In this document: one piece after another, positions 42,204 through 53,284 of the stretch
Position numbering within the stretch: the stretch's first letter is position 1
Layout: each line of letters opens with the position of its first letter
Origin: Gerris lacustris
Lineage: Eukaryota > Arthropoda > Insecta > Hemiptera > Gerridae
DNA: 64,000 bases
Assembly (NCBI GenBank): GCA_951217055.1
Contig: OX578286.1
Coordinates: 32,961,307-33,025,306, forward strand
Direction: 5' to 3'
Made by a program: the position numbers and the translations under genes
Notes under the pieces: model-generated
Told to the model about the DNA's origin: nothing
What the model saw: only the letters and a program-made list of their open reading frames with translations
Database searches by the model: none

Positions 42204-43175
42204 CTAACGTTAACGTGGAACTCAACTTTAACACTACTTTGACGCTACTTGGATCGTGTAATCAGGCTATCAAAGTCAACTTGGACATCCTTGTTGAGTT
42301 GGATAGGCCCCAACTTTTTTTGATTAAAGTACTACTTTGATAAAAAAAAGAAGAAAAAAAGATTAAATGTCACCACTGTTTTAAAACTTAATAAGTACAA
42401 ATTACCTGGAAAGTTCTAGATGACAAGAAGTTCTAGAAAAACATTTACCAAAATCCATCTTAACCTCTACTTTATAGTGTATCAAAGTTTCACTACTTGG
42501 ACCAAGTATACTTGGATCGTGTAAATCATACTTTAAAGTTCCACAAACACTTGGACCAAGTGGATTTGTTCAAAGTGACTTGTACCAAGTATACTTGGAT
42601 CGTGTAAATCATACTTTAAAGTTCCACAAACACTTGGACCAAGTATACTTGGATCGTGTAAATCATACTTTAAAGTTCCACAAACACTTGGACCAAGTAT
42701 ACTTGGATCGTGTAAATCATACTTTAAAGTTCCACAAACACTTGGACCAAGTATACTTGGATCGTGTAGATCATACTTTAAAGTTCCACAAACACTTGGA
42801 CCAAGTATACTTGGATCGTGTAAATCATACTTTAAAGTTCCACAAACACTTGGACCAAGTATACTTGGATCGTGTAAATCATACTTTAAAGTTCCACAAA
42901 CACTTGGACCAAGTATACTTGGATCGTGTAAATCATACTTTAAAGTTCCACAAACACTTGGACCAAGTGGATTTGATCAAAGTGACTTGTACCAAGAATA
43001 CCTGGATCGGGTAAACCTTACTTTAAAGTTCCACAAACACTTGGACCAAGTGGATTTGATCAAAGTGACTTGTACCAAGAATACTTGGATCGGGTAAACC
43101 TTACTTTAAAGTTCCACAAGCCCTTGGACCATATGGATTTGATCATAGTTACTTGGACCAAGTATACATGGATCG
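42204..43175 (+). repeat. 54-bp-unit element, expanded version
   Basis: After a 300-base leader identical to 40877 onward come about twelve units of 'acttggaccaagtatacttg' plus 'gatcgtgtaaatcatacttt' plus 'aaagttccacaaac'. Each unit contains the perfect 14-base palindrome ccaagtatacttgg. Because 54 is divisible by three, the array stays open (42580-43014, 18-residue repeat with DQVYLDRVNHTLKFHKHL); I treat that frame as incidental. Units at the 3' side are more diverged. Confidence 0.9.
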
Positions 43176-44194
43176 TATAAATAGGGCTTTATAAATTCTT
43201 CTCCAGTTGTAGAAATACGTAACTAATTAAACGAGCGGAGGGAATTTTTAACTTCAAAATCTTGGGATTTTAAAAGTTTGTCTAAAAATAACTGGCGTAA
43301 AAGTAGACCAATTTTAACAAAATTCGCCTCACAGGTACATCTTGAGGAATTGTGACAAGTGTATACATTTTGAAGATTTCACACTTAATATTTTTGGCAT
43401 GGCGGCCAATATAGTGAAATAAAATATGACATTATTTTCAAAATGGCTACCACAATTGATTAAAAATCATAAAAATGTAAGTTATTTTAAGTCATATTAT
43501 GTCATGTTCTATAAGAAATCAAATATTGTTTAGTCGGTATTAATTTTAATGATTTTTTAATTTGGACCTTGTTGAGTTGCATAGTAAGATTTGCCGTCTA
43601 AACATTTTAATGTTTTAACATGAATAACAATAATATTATTCAATGTTTCATAATTTACCTGAAGAGTGTTTGTTTATAGTTTAAATACACAGTATAATTT
43701 AATATTAAAACAAATTTATTTATAACTTTTAATAAAAATTTTATCTTCAAGTAAAAATATATAAATAGAAAAAAAAATGAACATTTTTCGCTACTTAATT
43801 CTAATTAAATAATGTTCAATTCTTGAAATGAAAGAAACAACTTTAAAACGATGAAGTTCTCTATTAAGTTATTTCTCTACAGGAGCTTTTAATATTTTTC
43901 CAGTTAAATCGAGTTATATTTCTTCAAAAAGCACGTTTAAATCTAAATTCATATTCTCAATTCAAGTTAAAACACGATAGAATTAAACTGCAACCTTATT
44001 TTTCTTAGAACAACATTATAAACATTAATTATATCAACTTCTCTACAAAGGCAACAATTTCAATTTGAATGCTAAAAAGCATGGACTTTTATAGTAACAT
44101 TTTATTGTAACATTTTTTTCTTAGTATCATGATACTACAATTAAGATATTATTAAGAGACATTTTTTCGTCGAATATATCAATAGAATATTTCC
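43176..44194. other. AT-rich spacer
   Basis: 43290-43350 has a core-like phrase ('gaccaattttaacaaaattc'), and 43385-43420 a 'ggcatggcggccaatatag' phrase similar to family J's interior. No gene. Confidence 0.4.
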
Positions 44195-45128
44195 ATTTTG
44201 GAACGAAGTTCCTTATGGCACGTTACAGCGTCTTGAGCCTGGAAGTGAATCCGAAAAAAACGAACGTCACAAAACCGACCGCAACAAAATCCACCGATAA
44301 CGATAACTTGAGTAAAAGTTGACCGATTTAGTTGAAATTTGGTACACATGTTCATTTTACTAATACCCAGAACGAGTTCGTTGGACAAAGTTATCCGCCC
44401 AAGCGTTTGCGCGCAACACTCGCGTAAATGTAAACTTCAAATATAAAATTGGGATATTAGGACGGGAAAAAATTATAACTTCATCTATTCAATGAGAAAA
44501 ACATATGTTTTAAAACCAACACCGACATCGCAATGAAGTGTTGAAGATCGCTAAAACTGTTAAAGCGGACATAACGTTTAAAATAGAGAAAACAACGCTT
44601 TTATCAATATCTTACGTTCTAACGTCGCTCAATGACAAAAGCCTTTTTAATATTTATCGCTATGAGTCTCTCTTTATCACCCATCACTACATGCATTTCG
44701 TACTGTCACAATTCTTTCTTGGATTCCATCACATATTATGCATGTGCTCTTAGTATGTCACTTTATTTTATTTCACCCTTGAGATTTCATCATCACATGT
44801 CATCTCTTCAACCTCACCCTTTCTGTGCTCTTAACTCACTTTTCTTATCACTAAATGACATACTCTTCACTATATCACTCACTACCATGCAGCGGATAAA
44901 AGCCTGGTTGTCTTTCTTTATCTCACTTCCATTATCATTCCAGGGGTAGAAAAAATGCCATACCCATCATTCAATTTTACGAAGTTTTATTCAAATCTTT
45001 ACGTTATAACGTAAGTTAAAAAAGTTTTCTCTATTTTAAACGTTTAGGTTCATTTTAATATATTTTATAAATGTTTATCACTTTCTACTGGTGTCGCTGT
45101 TGGTTTTACTAAAGCAGTCCCTACACTA

Positions 45129-45515
45129 TCAATCGGCTTGATCAAAACAGCGCATAAAACTGATGTACAAGTGCTTCAAGCTGCCTTGGGGCGCATCAAG
45201 CATACCGTCAATCTTTTCATCAACACTCATTTGTTGTGGAGTTTTCGAATAGTGAACTGCTCCTCCTTGACTGTAGAGAATCAGTATTGTTTAGATACCA
45301 TAGTTTCGAATTAGGATTTGGTGTTTCTAATCTTGACTGTTGTTGCTCTCCAGCTGAAATCAAAGATCCAGAGGAAACGAAGTTGGTCAAAAGAGTGGAA
45401 CTTTCCTCAACTCGGGACAATTACGATTTAAATCAATGAGGAGGCTATTAGATTCTCGATCGGCATTATTATCTACGATGTCCGAACATTCGGAAGTGAG
45501 CGGATGGTCCTCCAT
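45129..45515 (-). pseudogene. Frameshifted coding-like sequence inside the TIR element
   Basis: Three successive minus-strand frames overlap end to end: ATG 45515 to TGA 45387 (begins MEDHPLTSECSDIVDNN), 45420-45220 (contains LISAGEQQQSRLETPNPNSK), and about 45275-45129 (contains KTPQQMSVDEKIDGML). Each has balanced, non-low-complexity composition, unlike the AT-driven frames nearby. Together they look like one open frame broken by two shifts, or exons of a captured gene ('tttcag' at about 45352 could be an acceptor). I do not recognise the family. Confidence 0.4.
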
Positions 45516-45554
45516 CGCTGGTTGAGCAGGTGATTGAGGGAATGCTTGATCAAA

Positions 45555-45840
45555 ATTGCTCTAGACTATCAAGCGCTCCGTCAAGCCGCTTGAGTAATTC
45601 AAACTTTACATCAACCACCGTCAAGGCTTGACTCAAGCGACAAACGGGGTTCTAGACTACCAAGCGCTCCGTCAAGCCGCTTGAGTCATTCAAACTTTAC
45701 ATCAACCACCGTCAAGGCTTGACTCAAGCGACAAACGGGTTTCTAGACTACCAAGCGCTCCGTCAAGCCGCTTGAGTCATTAAAATTTTCCATCAATCAC
45801 CGTCAAGGCTTGACTCAAGCGTCAAACGGGTTCCTAGACA
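45555..45840. repeat. Three 91-bp tandem units
   Basis: 'ctagactaccaagcgctccg' recurs at 45560, 45652 and 45743 with a broken fourth at 45834. Each unit has 'tcaagccgcttgagtcattc' and 'gtcaaggcttgactcaagcg', which contain the inverted pair 'gcttgagtca'/'tgactcaagc', so every unit can fold. Confidence 0.85.
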
Positions 45841-46200
45841 GTCAATCACGCTTGACACCATCGCTTGATGCGTTGTTTTGATCAAGCGGATTGATAGTGT
45901 AGGGCCTGCTTAAAGTATTGTACTTATAAAAAATGTTCGTCTCATCGAATAGGAGATGATAGAATATATTCCTGTCCTAAAATTCCAATTTTACATTTGA
46001 AGCTCACGTTTACGCGAGCGTTGCGCGCGAACTCTTTTGACTATAATGGTGTCCAACAAACTTAGCCTGAGCCTTAGTAAAAGGAACATGCATACTAAAT
46101 TTTAACTAAATCAGTTAACATTTACTTAAGTTATCGTCGGACACGTAAACGCTACTGCCACATAGACAGACAGACAGACATTCAGACAAGATGCATATAT

Positions 46201-46705
46201 TGTTGAACGTAAGAAGCTCGCTTCAATTAAATCTAACCAGTAAAACTTAAAAGATAAATGAATAGATAACACTTTTTTATTTCAATCATATTGAACTTTT
46301 TTTTATAACTTTTAAAAATAATCTATAATAGAATACATAATAAAATACCCTTTTCTTTAAATTTACATTTTCTCCTTTTTCTTGGTTCTCGATATAGAAT
46401 ATCAGGAGATAAAATATGAGTTCAAATTTTTCTTAAATATATAAAAGACATAATATTGTCATATTTTAAAGGCTTTATAGAAAAATGAACAGTATCTGTA
46501 AAAAATGAACAGCATTTATTTTAAAGAAAATATTACTGTTCTTTACAATGGTTCATATCACAGTGATCTAGCTTTAATACTTAATAATCTCATACAGCTA
46601 TATTCTTTGAAAACACAATGTTAAGGCAATAACTCCAGAACGGGTCGAAAAGAACGATTATATATTATATTACGTTCACACATTGTTATAATAGTTATTT
46701 TTGCA
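46201..46705. other. AT-rich spacer
   Basis: Starts with the module-2 type end ('gaagctcgcttcaatta'), then no recognised feature. Confidence 0.4.
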
Positions 46706-46855
46706 CCTAGTGAGTAAAGGAAGCCATTATTCCCTGAGCGAAAAAGTTGGTTCTTGAGGCGAAGCCGAAGGAACCATGGTCCCTAAATCCCGAGGTGAAG
46801 CCGAGGGAGATAATTATCGCGAGGGGAATAATGGTACTTTACTCACGAGGTGCCT
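46706..46855. mobile_element. Family L hairpin MITE, about 150 bp
   Basis: 'cacctagtgagtaaag' and 'ccattattccct' on the left pair with 'aggggaataatgg' and 'ctttactcacgaggtg' on the right. The loop side has two 'gaggcgaagccgaagg'-type motifs, the reverse of those at 22540-22645. Confidence 0.7.
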
Positions 46856-47479
46856 ACATACCATATTTTATCTCCAGTAGGAAGAAAATACACATTTTTG
46901 TCCATTGCACAGTTTTTATTTATTATTTTAATAAATAACAATAATTATTAGCACTTTTTATAGCAGATATAAGAGATTCAATATTAAAATCAAATAAGAA
47001 TTGGAATTAAACTCAAATAGAAGGTTATTTAGATTTTAGATTCAGGTTATAAACAATGAATCAATGATAAACATGGTCAAAAAAGCGCAGTGCCGCCAAC
47101 CTGATTTCAACAACTTCGTTACATTTGCCATTCATTTTCTACTGTTTATAAAATAATTAAGTTGCAATCTTTACTTTTTCGCCCTACTTTTACTTCTTCT
47201 CCCTACTTTTTGAGTTCAGGGATGAAAAGACCTGTTTTAGTCCCTCTAAACTAATTCAAAATCATAACTTTATGTCCCTACTGGAGATAAAAGAGTTTTG
47301 GTTCCGATTCGTTTTAAAGACGATACGTGTTCACACAAAAAAAATTAAGACAGCTCATCAAACTTTCTTATATACGAGTTCGTAATTATACTTAGCCTAG
47401 TGTTTTTCATTTGTATTAGTTTTCGAATATTCGTAGTTACATTTAATAATTATTATTGAATATTTCATCAAAATTTATC
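46856..47479. other. Unannotated spacer
   Basis: No gene and no shared repeat recognised. Confidence 0.35.
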
Positions 47480-47620
47480 GTAAAAATAACTTCTCCTGGA
47501 CAGGGAATCGAACCCGGGCTCTCTCCATCCGCGTTTAAACTATTTTATCAGGAACTAGATTTTTCACGGGAAAACAGCTTATACCGTTCGATTCGTATTT
47601 AAAAGGACTACATTTTAGAT
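47480..47620 (-). repeat. tRNA-like SINE/repeat, copy 2
   Basis: The minus strand reads 'agcccgggttcgattccctg', a good B box with a T-arm-like stem, preceded by 'aaacgcggatggagag' and flanked by 'ttcctgat' and 'caggag', which could pair like a shortened acceptor stem. The D arm and anticodon arm are not convincing, so this is not called a functional tRNA. Copy 1 is at 25290. Confidence 0.55.
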
Positions 47621-47689
47621 TTTTTTAATCAAAATCGTCGGAAATATTTTCAATAAAGTTTTCTTTTTCACGTTTTTCAGTTTTTAGGG

Positions 47690-47950
47690 TGTTTCGTCCT
47701 CAAATTTGAAGCTAAAATTCATTTCTCGATTTCACCACGGGGTATGATTATTCTGAACATGTATACCAATTGTTTTTTAAAACCAGCCCAGTAGCTTATG
47801 CTCCACGCGTTGCACAAACGACAGTCAAACGTTTTTAAAAACCCCTTTTTTGGTTTCAGTGGACCTTAAAACGTGTAATTCCATCAAAATTTCAAAGTCG
47901 AATTATCACGACATCACAATACTTTCTATTTATATGAGAAAGTAAAAAGT
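47690..47950 (-). repeat. Family O copy 3
   Basis: On the minus strand: 'agaaagtattgtgatgtcgt', 'gactttgaaattttgatgg', 'cacgttttaaggtccac', then 'agctactgggctgg' and 'atcataccccgtggtg'. It fills in the family O sequence lost at 33610-34330. Confidence 0.6.
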
Positions 47951-48197
47951 GGGAAAGAGTAAAAAAAAACCTGATATCTCGATCCCCCTCGACATGATAA
48001 TAAGGTCCCCCGTTCGATCACCTATTTATTGTGAACCGATACGATCCGACGTTCTCCACACAGCGTTTTGAACTAGCGGATCGTTTTTGAATTCGTTTCC
48101 AAAAACGATGTATGAACGTAGTCATTGTGGCTGCTTTTTAGGTCTCGAATTTTTAGGTCCCCCTAAAGAATTTATATCCCAAGGTAATTCAACCTAC

Positions 48198-48348
<151 letters not shown>

Positions 48349-48634
48349 CAATTTTTTTTTTTTTTTATTGCTGGAACGTAAAATGATATCAAGTCAGTGT
48401 GTAAAGGGGTCTGCTTGAAGTGGGTTCATGAAACCATTTTTTTTTTCTCCACTTAATTTCCTCTTTTTCCCAGACTTTGTTCTTATTTTATTCAATTTAC
48501 TTTTTTATTAACTTCCAATTCAATTAATGTAAGTAAATAAATAACAAAAATTTAAGAAAAACAACTCGGTATTCAAAAACAAAAACACAACATTCTCAAA
48601 CACCCGACGTTTCTGTTTTTAATTTTAACCTTCA

Positions 48635-48700
48635 TCATGGGATAGATATAGATATAGATATAATATAATATAAATATAGATATAGCTATAGATATAAGAA
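48635..48700. repeat. (GATATA)n-like tract
   Basis: Repeats of 'gatata' with AT interruptions. Confidence 0.8.
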
Positions 48701-48714
48701 AAGAAAATACAGAC

Positions 48715-48832
48715 ATGTAATACATGCCCAGCCTGACATGCGCAGGCGCACTTTAGTCTGGGCATGCGCAGAGACCAATGCTTAGCTCGTTTCCTCCGTT
48801 CGGTTCGGCAGTCTGGACGAGGCTTAAAATGC
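48715..48832. mobile_element. Half copy of the 40056 hairpin MITE
   Basis: 'gatgcgcaggcgcacttta'-type centre through 'tttcctccgttcggttcgg' and 'cagtctggacgaggcttaaa' matches the right arm at 40130-40215; only the inner part of the left arm remains. Confidence 0.75.
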
Positions 48833-48899
48833 AATAATGCTCAACCCAATTTATTGAATTTTTGTTTAATTTTCGCGGTCATATTTTTATATCATACGA

Positions 48900-49262
48900 G
48901 CCCTTAAGCCCGTGGTAACGGGCTTAAATTTATATTTAGAATAAAAAGTGATATTAAATTAATTAATTTAGACTAGAGGGCTCTGCCCCCTAGTCGCTTT
49001 GCTCGTCGAAGAGCGGCCGCTGCCTTGAACCTTCGCACAATTTGACATTTTACAATTTGACACATTTGTTTGTTTACAAAACCTTTTTTTTTTTTTATAT
49101 AGATATATATCTATTTAGATAAGTTATTATATCAATTTGAAGGCCGACAAATCAAAACAAACCTTTATTTTTATTGGAATAAATGTGGTTGCCTTAGCTT
49201 AGCAATAAACAAACCATTTCCAGGTTATTTTTCGCCATCGGGACACTACTCGATTATATAAA
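48900..49262 (-). repeat. Family N copy 1 with small hairpin
   Basis: 48904-48927 is a perfect stem 'ttaagcccgt'/'acgggcttaa'. 49085-49262 ('caaatcaaaacaaacc', 'ttggaataaatgtggttgcc', 'gggacactactcgattatat') matches 53285-53420 and 62815-62960 in the opposite orientation. Confidence 0.6.
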
Positions 49263-49677
49263 TTATATACAGGGTGATCCCAAATATCATGTAAATCCGA
49301 AAGGGAATTCTTTGGCTTATTTCATGACTAAAAATTCTTATGAACATAGGTCCGCAAACGCTTCTAATTTAAAGGGTGTTTACAGCGAAATTTAAATATT
49401 TATTAGTTTTTTCTTTAAAGCTCCTGCGGATTTTGAGATATTTAGTTCAAATTTGGGATATATGATATGCTATAGGCCTTACATCATTAAGCATGAAAAA
49501 TTATTGTGAAAATGTACAGGGAGATACTTTGTCAGGGGTCATGACCTCTTTTCCTCCCCTGAACTTTGTTGCCATGCGCCGCTGATAGATTCTAAAATAC
49601 ATTTTGAAATTTCAATATAGTTTAAAAACTTTTTGGTTTCCAGTAGTTTTTTTATATGTGACCGTTACCGAGAAAAT

Positions 49678-50936
49678 AGACTGCCAATTAGTGTGGCACA
49701 TAGCTTCCTCGCATCCTATCACGTACTTTATTGATTTTATGCTTCTACAAGCCATTATTGTCTAATTTATTTAATTGTTTCCCCCTTTTTTTTAGGGTCC
49801 GTAGGCAAAACCAAGGACCCTTATATTTTCCTGCGTGTGTCTGTCCGTCCGTCCTCTCGCGTGCTCTCACGGCTACACCTTTCGTCCGATCACTTTGAAA
49901 TTTGGCATGTATGTGTCTTGTACCTGCCCACATATTTTAAAAATATAGCGACTTAAAAATATATTTTTTTTTTTTTTCGACACCGTGAGGGGTATCATAT
50001 GAAAGGGTACGTCGAGCTGATTACAAAAATATATAATTCTTTGGATATAACTTTAATAGGGTGAGCGTAGGCAAGTTTGAAGTGGGTGTGAAACGTGCCC
50101 CGCCCTCAATCTCGGTTATGTGAAGTGCAAAAAATCTGAAAAAATTCCTGAACATTCTTCGACCAAAAATAAAGATACTACTTTTTGGAAATTTCGAAAA
50201 AAAGATTATTTTATTTTTTATTGACAAAATACGTTTTTTTTATAATTATTGTCTTTTCGATGTATTTATATGGTTTTAGTCCGGTTCAGTGGCAAAAAAG
50301 TACTTTATCAGAGTGTGTTTTGAGAATATCAGACCCTTAGAATGGTTCAAAGTAAGCTTTTTAGCATTTTGAAAACACATTGTTTATACACTTTACAGTT
50401 AAACACTATATAGTGTGGCCTACGGACCCTCGCTTTGTGCTGACTAGCACACACTTGACCTGTTTATTTAATATGTCAAAACTGTTTTGATTTCTACATG
50501 AATTAAAGTATCAATTTAGCAAAAGTTAAAGAGCGTAAACGGTTGAAATTAATCTGGGTCTATCTGAGGTATAGTTTTGAAAAACTCTCCAGATTTCATA
50601 AAAACGAGATGAGCATTTTGGAAAATGTTGGTGTAAATAAATGTATGTTTGTGCGTATGTTGAAGGGAAACAAATGGGCGCAGAAGGTTGAAACTTATAT
50701 AGGACCAACAATGGGCTAGTTATGACCTACCATCCAAATTTCATTAAAATCGGACGTGTAGTTATTAAGATATGTAGGTTCGCAAAAATTAAGCGACAGA
50801 CCGACACGGAACCAAAAATCCCTGATGTCTGAAACGAATTTCTGTCTTGGAATTTTTGAAATCGGCAACATAAAATATTTAAGTTCTTCAGAACGATCAC
50901 ATAGCTTCCGTTACCTTCGGTAAGCTCGGAAGCAAA
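49678..50936 (-). repeat. Family A copy split by a family C element
   Basis: 'gactgccaattagtgtggca' to 'ttgtttcccccttttttt' (49678-49793) continues after the insert at 'atgtcaaaactgttttgatt' (50467), then runs to the palindrome 'cttccgttaccttcggtaag' and 'ctcggaagc' at about 50905-50935. It is the most complete minus-orientation copy. Confidence 0.8.
49794..50466 (+). mobile_element. Family C copy 3, complete
   Basis: Left end agggtccgtaggc (49794-49806) follows a T run. The matching repeat gcctacggaccct (50418-50430) is not terminal: it is followed by 'cgctttgtgctgactagcac' with a hairpin (about 50436-50451) and 'acacttgacctgttta'. The body includes 'tcctgcgtgtgtctgtccgt', the core 'tcactttgaaatttggc' and 'ccgtgaggggtatcatatga'. 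It lies between 'ttttttt' and 'ttaat' of a family A copy with no obvious duplication. Architecture as in Helentron-type elements (inference). Confidence 0.7.
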
Positions 50937-51177
50937 AAACGATTTTCTGTAATTCACTAAATGAAATTAAAATGTTTAGTAGTTTTTGTTGCAACGATTT
51001 ATTAAAATACAAAAAACCTTAATAATAACAGTAACAAAGGAATAAGCTACGTTACAACGAATGTTGAAAGTGACCTCCTTAGCAGCGGACATCATGCTTC
51101 TAATCTTCTTATCATTAATTCCCGTACTCTTTTGAATACCCAGGAAGCTACAGGGATTCTAAAGAAAATAACAAAAA

Positions 51178-52502
51178 AGGGTCCGTAGGCCACACTGTAT
51201 TGTTTAAGTAGTACCCTATTGATGGTGATTTTAAAATGCTAAAAAGCTTACTTTGAAATATCATATGGGTCTGATATTCTCAAAACACATAAACAAACTT
51301 CTGATAAAGTATTTTATTTATTTATTTATTTTTTTTATATTGGATGACTAGCGACATGACTAGCGACTAGCGGCATTTACACCCAAACACAGTTAATTTA
51401 TACAATTATTCAATCAACAAAGAATAAAAAGGAAAAAAAAGGGGGAAACAAATTACAAAAATAAAAAATTACAATTAAAAAAACAAAAAACAAACAAAGT
51501 AGCTGTGGAGAAAAAAAAAAAAAATAATAATAATAATGGTAATTTAGTACTAAATATTAAGATAAATTATATAATAAATAATGATAAAAATATGAGGTAA
51601 ATAAATAAATTGATGAAGATTGGATAGTATTCAGAATATTATACCTTTCCAAGTATAAGATCCATTAAATAAATAGTTGATAAATGATAGTCAATAATAA
51701 TTTAAGTAATATTGAAATAAGGCCAGAGCCAGATAGAACCATGATTCTGAATTTCCACTAATTTTTTTTTTTTTTTTTTTTTTTTTTCATAGTTACTGGA
51801 AAATTTCCGCTTCTTTAGATACAGAAAAACTCGTCCGATTATTTTTTCGTCGTCGCATAGTGCCTCCTGTGTTGTTGTTGGAACTTGGTGTTTGTCTCTT
51901 AGATCTTGAAGACCTGGGCAGTCACATAGAATATGTGCCACAGTCAGAATTGCATTACATCGTCTACATTTGGGCACATTTGTCACAGAACCGGACTACA
52001 ACCATATAAATGCATCGAAAGGACCAAATTTAGAAAAAAACGTATTTTGTCAATAAAAAATAAAATAATATTTTTTTTCGAAATTTCCAAAAAGTGGTAT
52101 CTTTACTTTTGGTCGAAGAATGTTCAGGAATGTTCAGAGGGGGGGGGGGGGGGGGCACGTTTCACACCCACTTCAAACTTGCCTACGCTCGCCCTATCAT
52201 TGTTATATCCAAAGAATTATATATCTTTGTAATCAGCTCAACGTACCCTTTCATATGATACCCCTCACGGTGTCGAAAAAAAATTAAAAAAATTGTACCC
52301 TTAAGTTTTTTTACCTTAATTTTTTTGAAAAATATTTTTTTTAAGTCGCTATATTTTTAAAATATGTGGGTGGTACAAGACACATACATGCCAAATGTCA
52401 AAGTGATCGGACGAAAAGTGTAGCCGTGAGAGCAGGCGACAGGACGGACGGACAGACACACGCAGGAAAATATAAGGGTCCTTGGTTTTGCCTACGGACC
52501 CT
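51178..52502 (-). mobile_element. Family C copy 4 with a non-LTR insertion
   Basis: agggtccgtaggc at 51178-51190 and gcctacggaccct at 52490-52502. Unlike copies 1 and 3, the outer hairpin end is absent here. Left piece 'ttgtttaagtagtaccctat' to 'ataaagtatttt'; right piece from 'aaccggactacaaccatata' onward, with a G run at about 52138-52156. The non-LTR fragment 51310-51988 separates the two. Confidence 0.75.
51310..51988 (-). mobile_element. 5'-truncated non-LTR retrotransposon
   Basis: Minus strand: an open segment (51986-51702) with CRRC...AHILCDCPG, the Cys/His cluster near the C-terminus of jockey/R1-type ORF2 proteins, then a 3' untranslated region ending 'gcatccaatataaaaaaaat'-like and (AAAT)n at about 51311-51330. 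The 5' side is cut within ORF2. A poly-A run on the minus strand (51762-51787) breaks the reading. Insertion is within family C copy 4. Confidence 0.75.
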
Positions 52503-52617
52503 AAAAACTAAATAAAAATAATCTCCTCAAATTTCAACACACTGCAGATCGGTAACGAAGCGTTTGCGGACCTATGTTTGTATGAATTTTTAGTAATGAT
52601 ATAAGCCAAAAGAATTA

Positions 52618-52952
52618 ATAATTAATTAATTATTCCTTTCCCTATGTACAAGATATTTAAGAACACCCTATTGGAATAAGTGTTAAGAAATATAAACGAG
52701 AATTTTCTGCTAACAACTATATTCTCCGAATAAAAGAACTTGAAAATGGAAATAGGGAATATACAAGAATAGATTCCTCCTCCCACCCCTCTCACATTTC
52801 CCCTCCCTCCCATGTGGACACTTCTTGATCCTTTTCAAGCCTCCTTCCAAGTTGGGTAAGAATTACCATATTTTCTCTCTAGGTTCTATTTATATATATA
52901 TACTGTTTCGCTGGCTCCATTCTAGCTAATGGACTCATACTAACGCTTGTAT

Positions 52953-53036
<84 letters not shown>

Positions 53037-53284
53037 AATAGCACACAAAAATGCAATATGTCTGAAAGATACTTGCTAGAAGAAACCTTTCTATAGACTA
53101 GAAGGATGAGATTTAAACTCTGAGAAAGTTATCCCATTTTAGTACTCCATTATCGTCTTTTCTTACAACCTTTCCCTAGAAATATCCACATAACCGTTTA
53201 GTAAGACATAACAAAAAAACATTATAACTTCTATTTATAGCTAAAACTTCACAATATTTGCATGTATACATATATATTATATAC
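52618..53284. other. Spacer with (TA)n at 52961-53034
   Basis: Pyrimidine-rich block near 52780-52830 and a TA array of about 37 units. No gene. Confidence 0.5.

Larger units (their letters stand above)
45115..45908. mobile_element. hAT-like TIR element, 794 bp, with a coding-like segment
   Basis: Termini 'cagtccctacactatcaatc' and the reverse complement of 'caggccctacactatcaatc' extend inward over 'cgcttgatcaaaaca' (about 35 bases in all). CAG...CTG ends fit hAT; the flanks 'ctaaag' and 'cttaaag' could be an imperfect target duplication. The interior has a minus-strand coding-like stretch and three 91-bp tandem units. The host is a family G arm. Confidence 0.7.
44195..46200. mobile_element. 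Family G foldback with nested insertion
   Basis: The left arm (44195-44640, +) starts 'ggaacgaagttccttatggc' and holds the core 'gatttagttgaaatttgg'. The right arm (about 45000-45114 and 45909-46200, -) reads the same landmarks backward: 'ttatcactttctactggtgt', 'cgctgttggttttact', 'aattttacatttgaagctca' and 'caagttatcgtcggac' order. The arms surround a C-rich centre (44640-44945). The hAT-like element at 45115-45908 splits the right arm. Other G copies lie at 9372 (+) and 57790 (-). Confidence 0.65.
49309..52617. repeat. 60-bp inverted pair enclosing nested insertions
   Basis: 'aattctttggcttatttcat' through 'taggtccgcaaacgcttc' (49309-49368) and its reverse complement (about 52556-52617) face each other. 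Between them lie a family A copy, two family C elements and a non-LTR fragment. They may be TIRs of an older element enlarged by insertions, or two dispersed copies in opposite orientation. Confidence 0.5.

Noticed and set aside
42580..43014. 144-codon open frame with an 18-residue repeat
   Set aside because: It is the 54-bp repeat read in frame; 54 is a multiple of three and the unit lacks a stop, so the frame is open by default. No start context or flanking coding signal.
44538..44949. Two overlapping plus-strand frames (71 and 105 codons)
   Set aside because: They lie in and next to the family G foldback and are hydrophobic, Ser/Phe-rich reads of C/T-rich DNA.
47480..47560. Functional tRNA gene
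   Set aside because: B box and T arm are good, but no convincing D arm, anticodon loop or complete acceptor stem, and a diverged copy with the same flanks exists at 25290, so it is a dispersed repeat.
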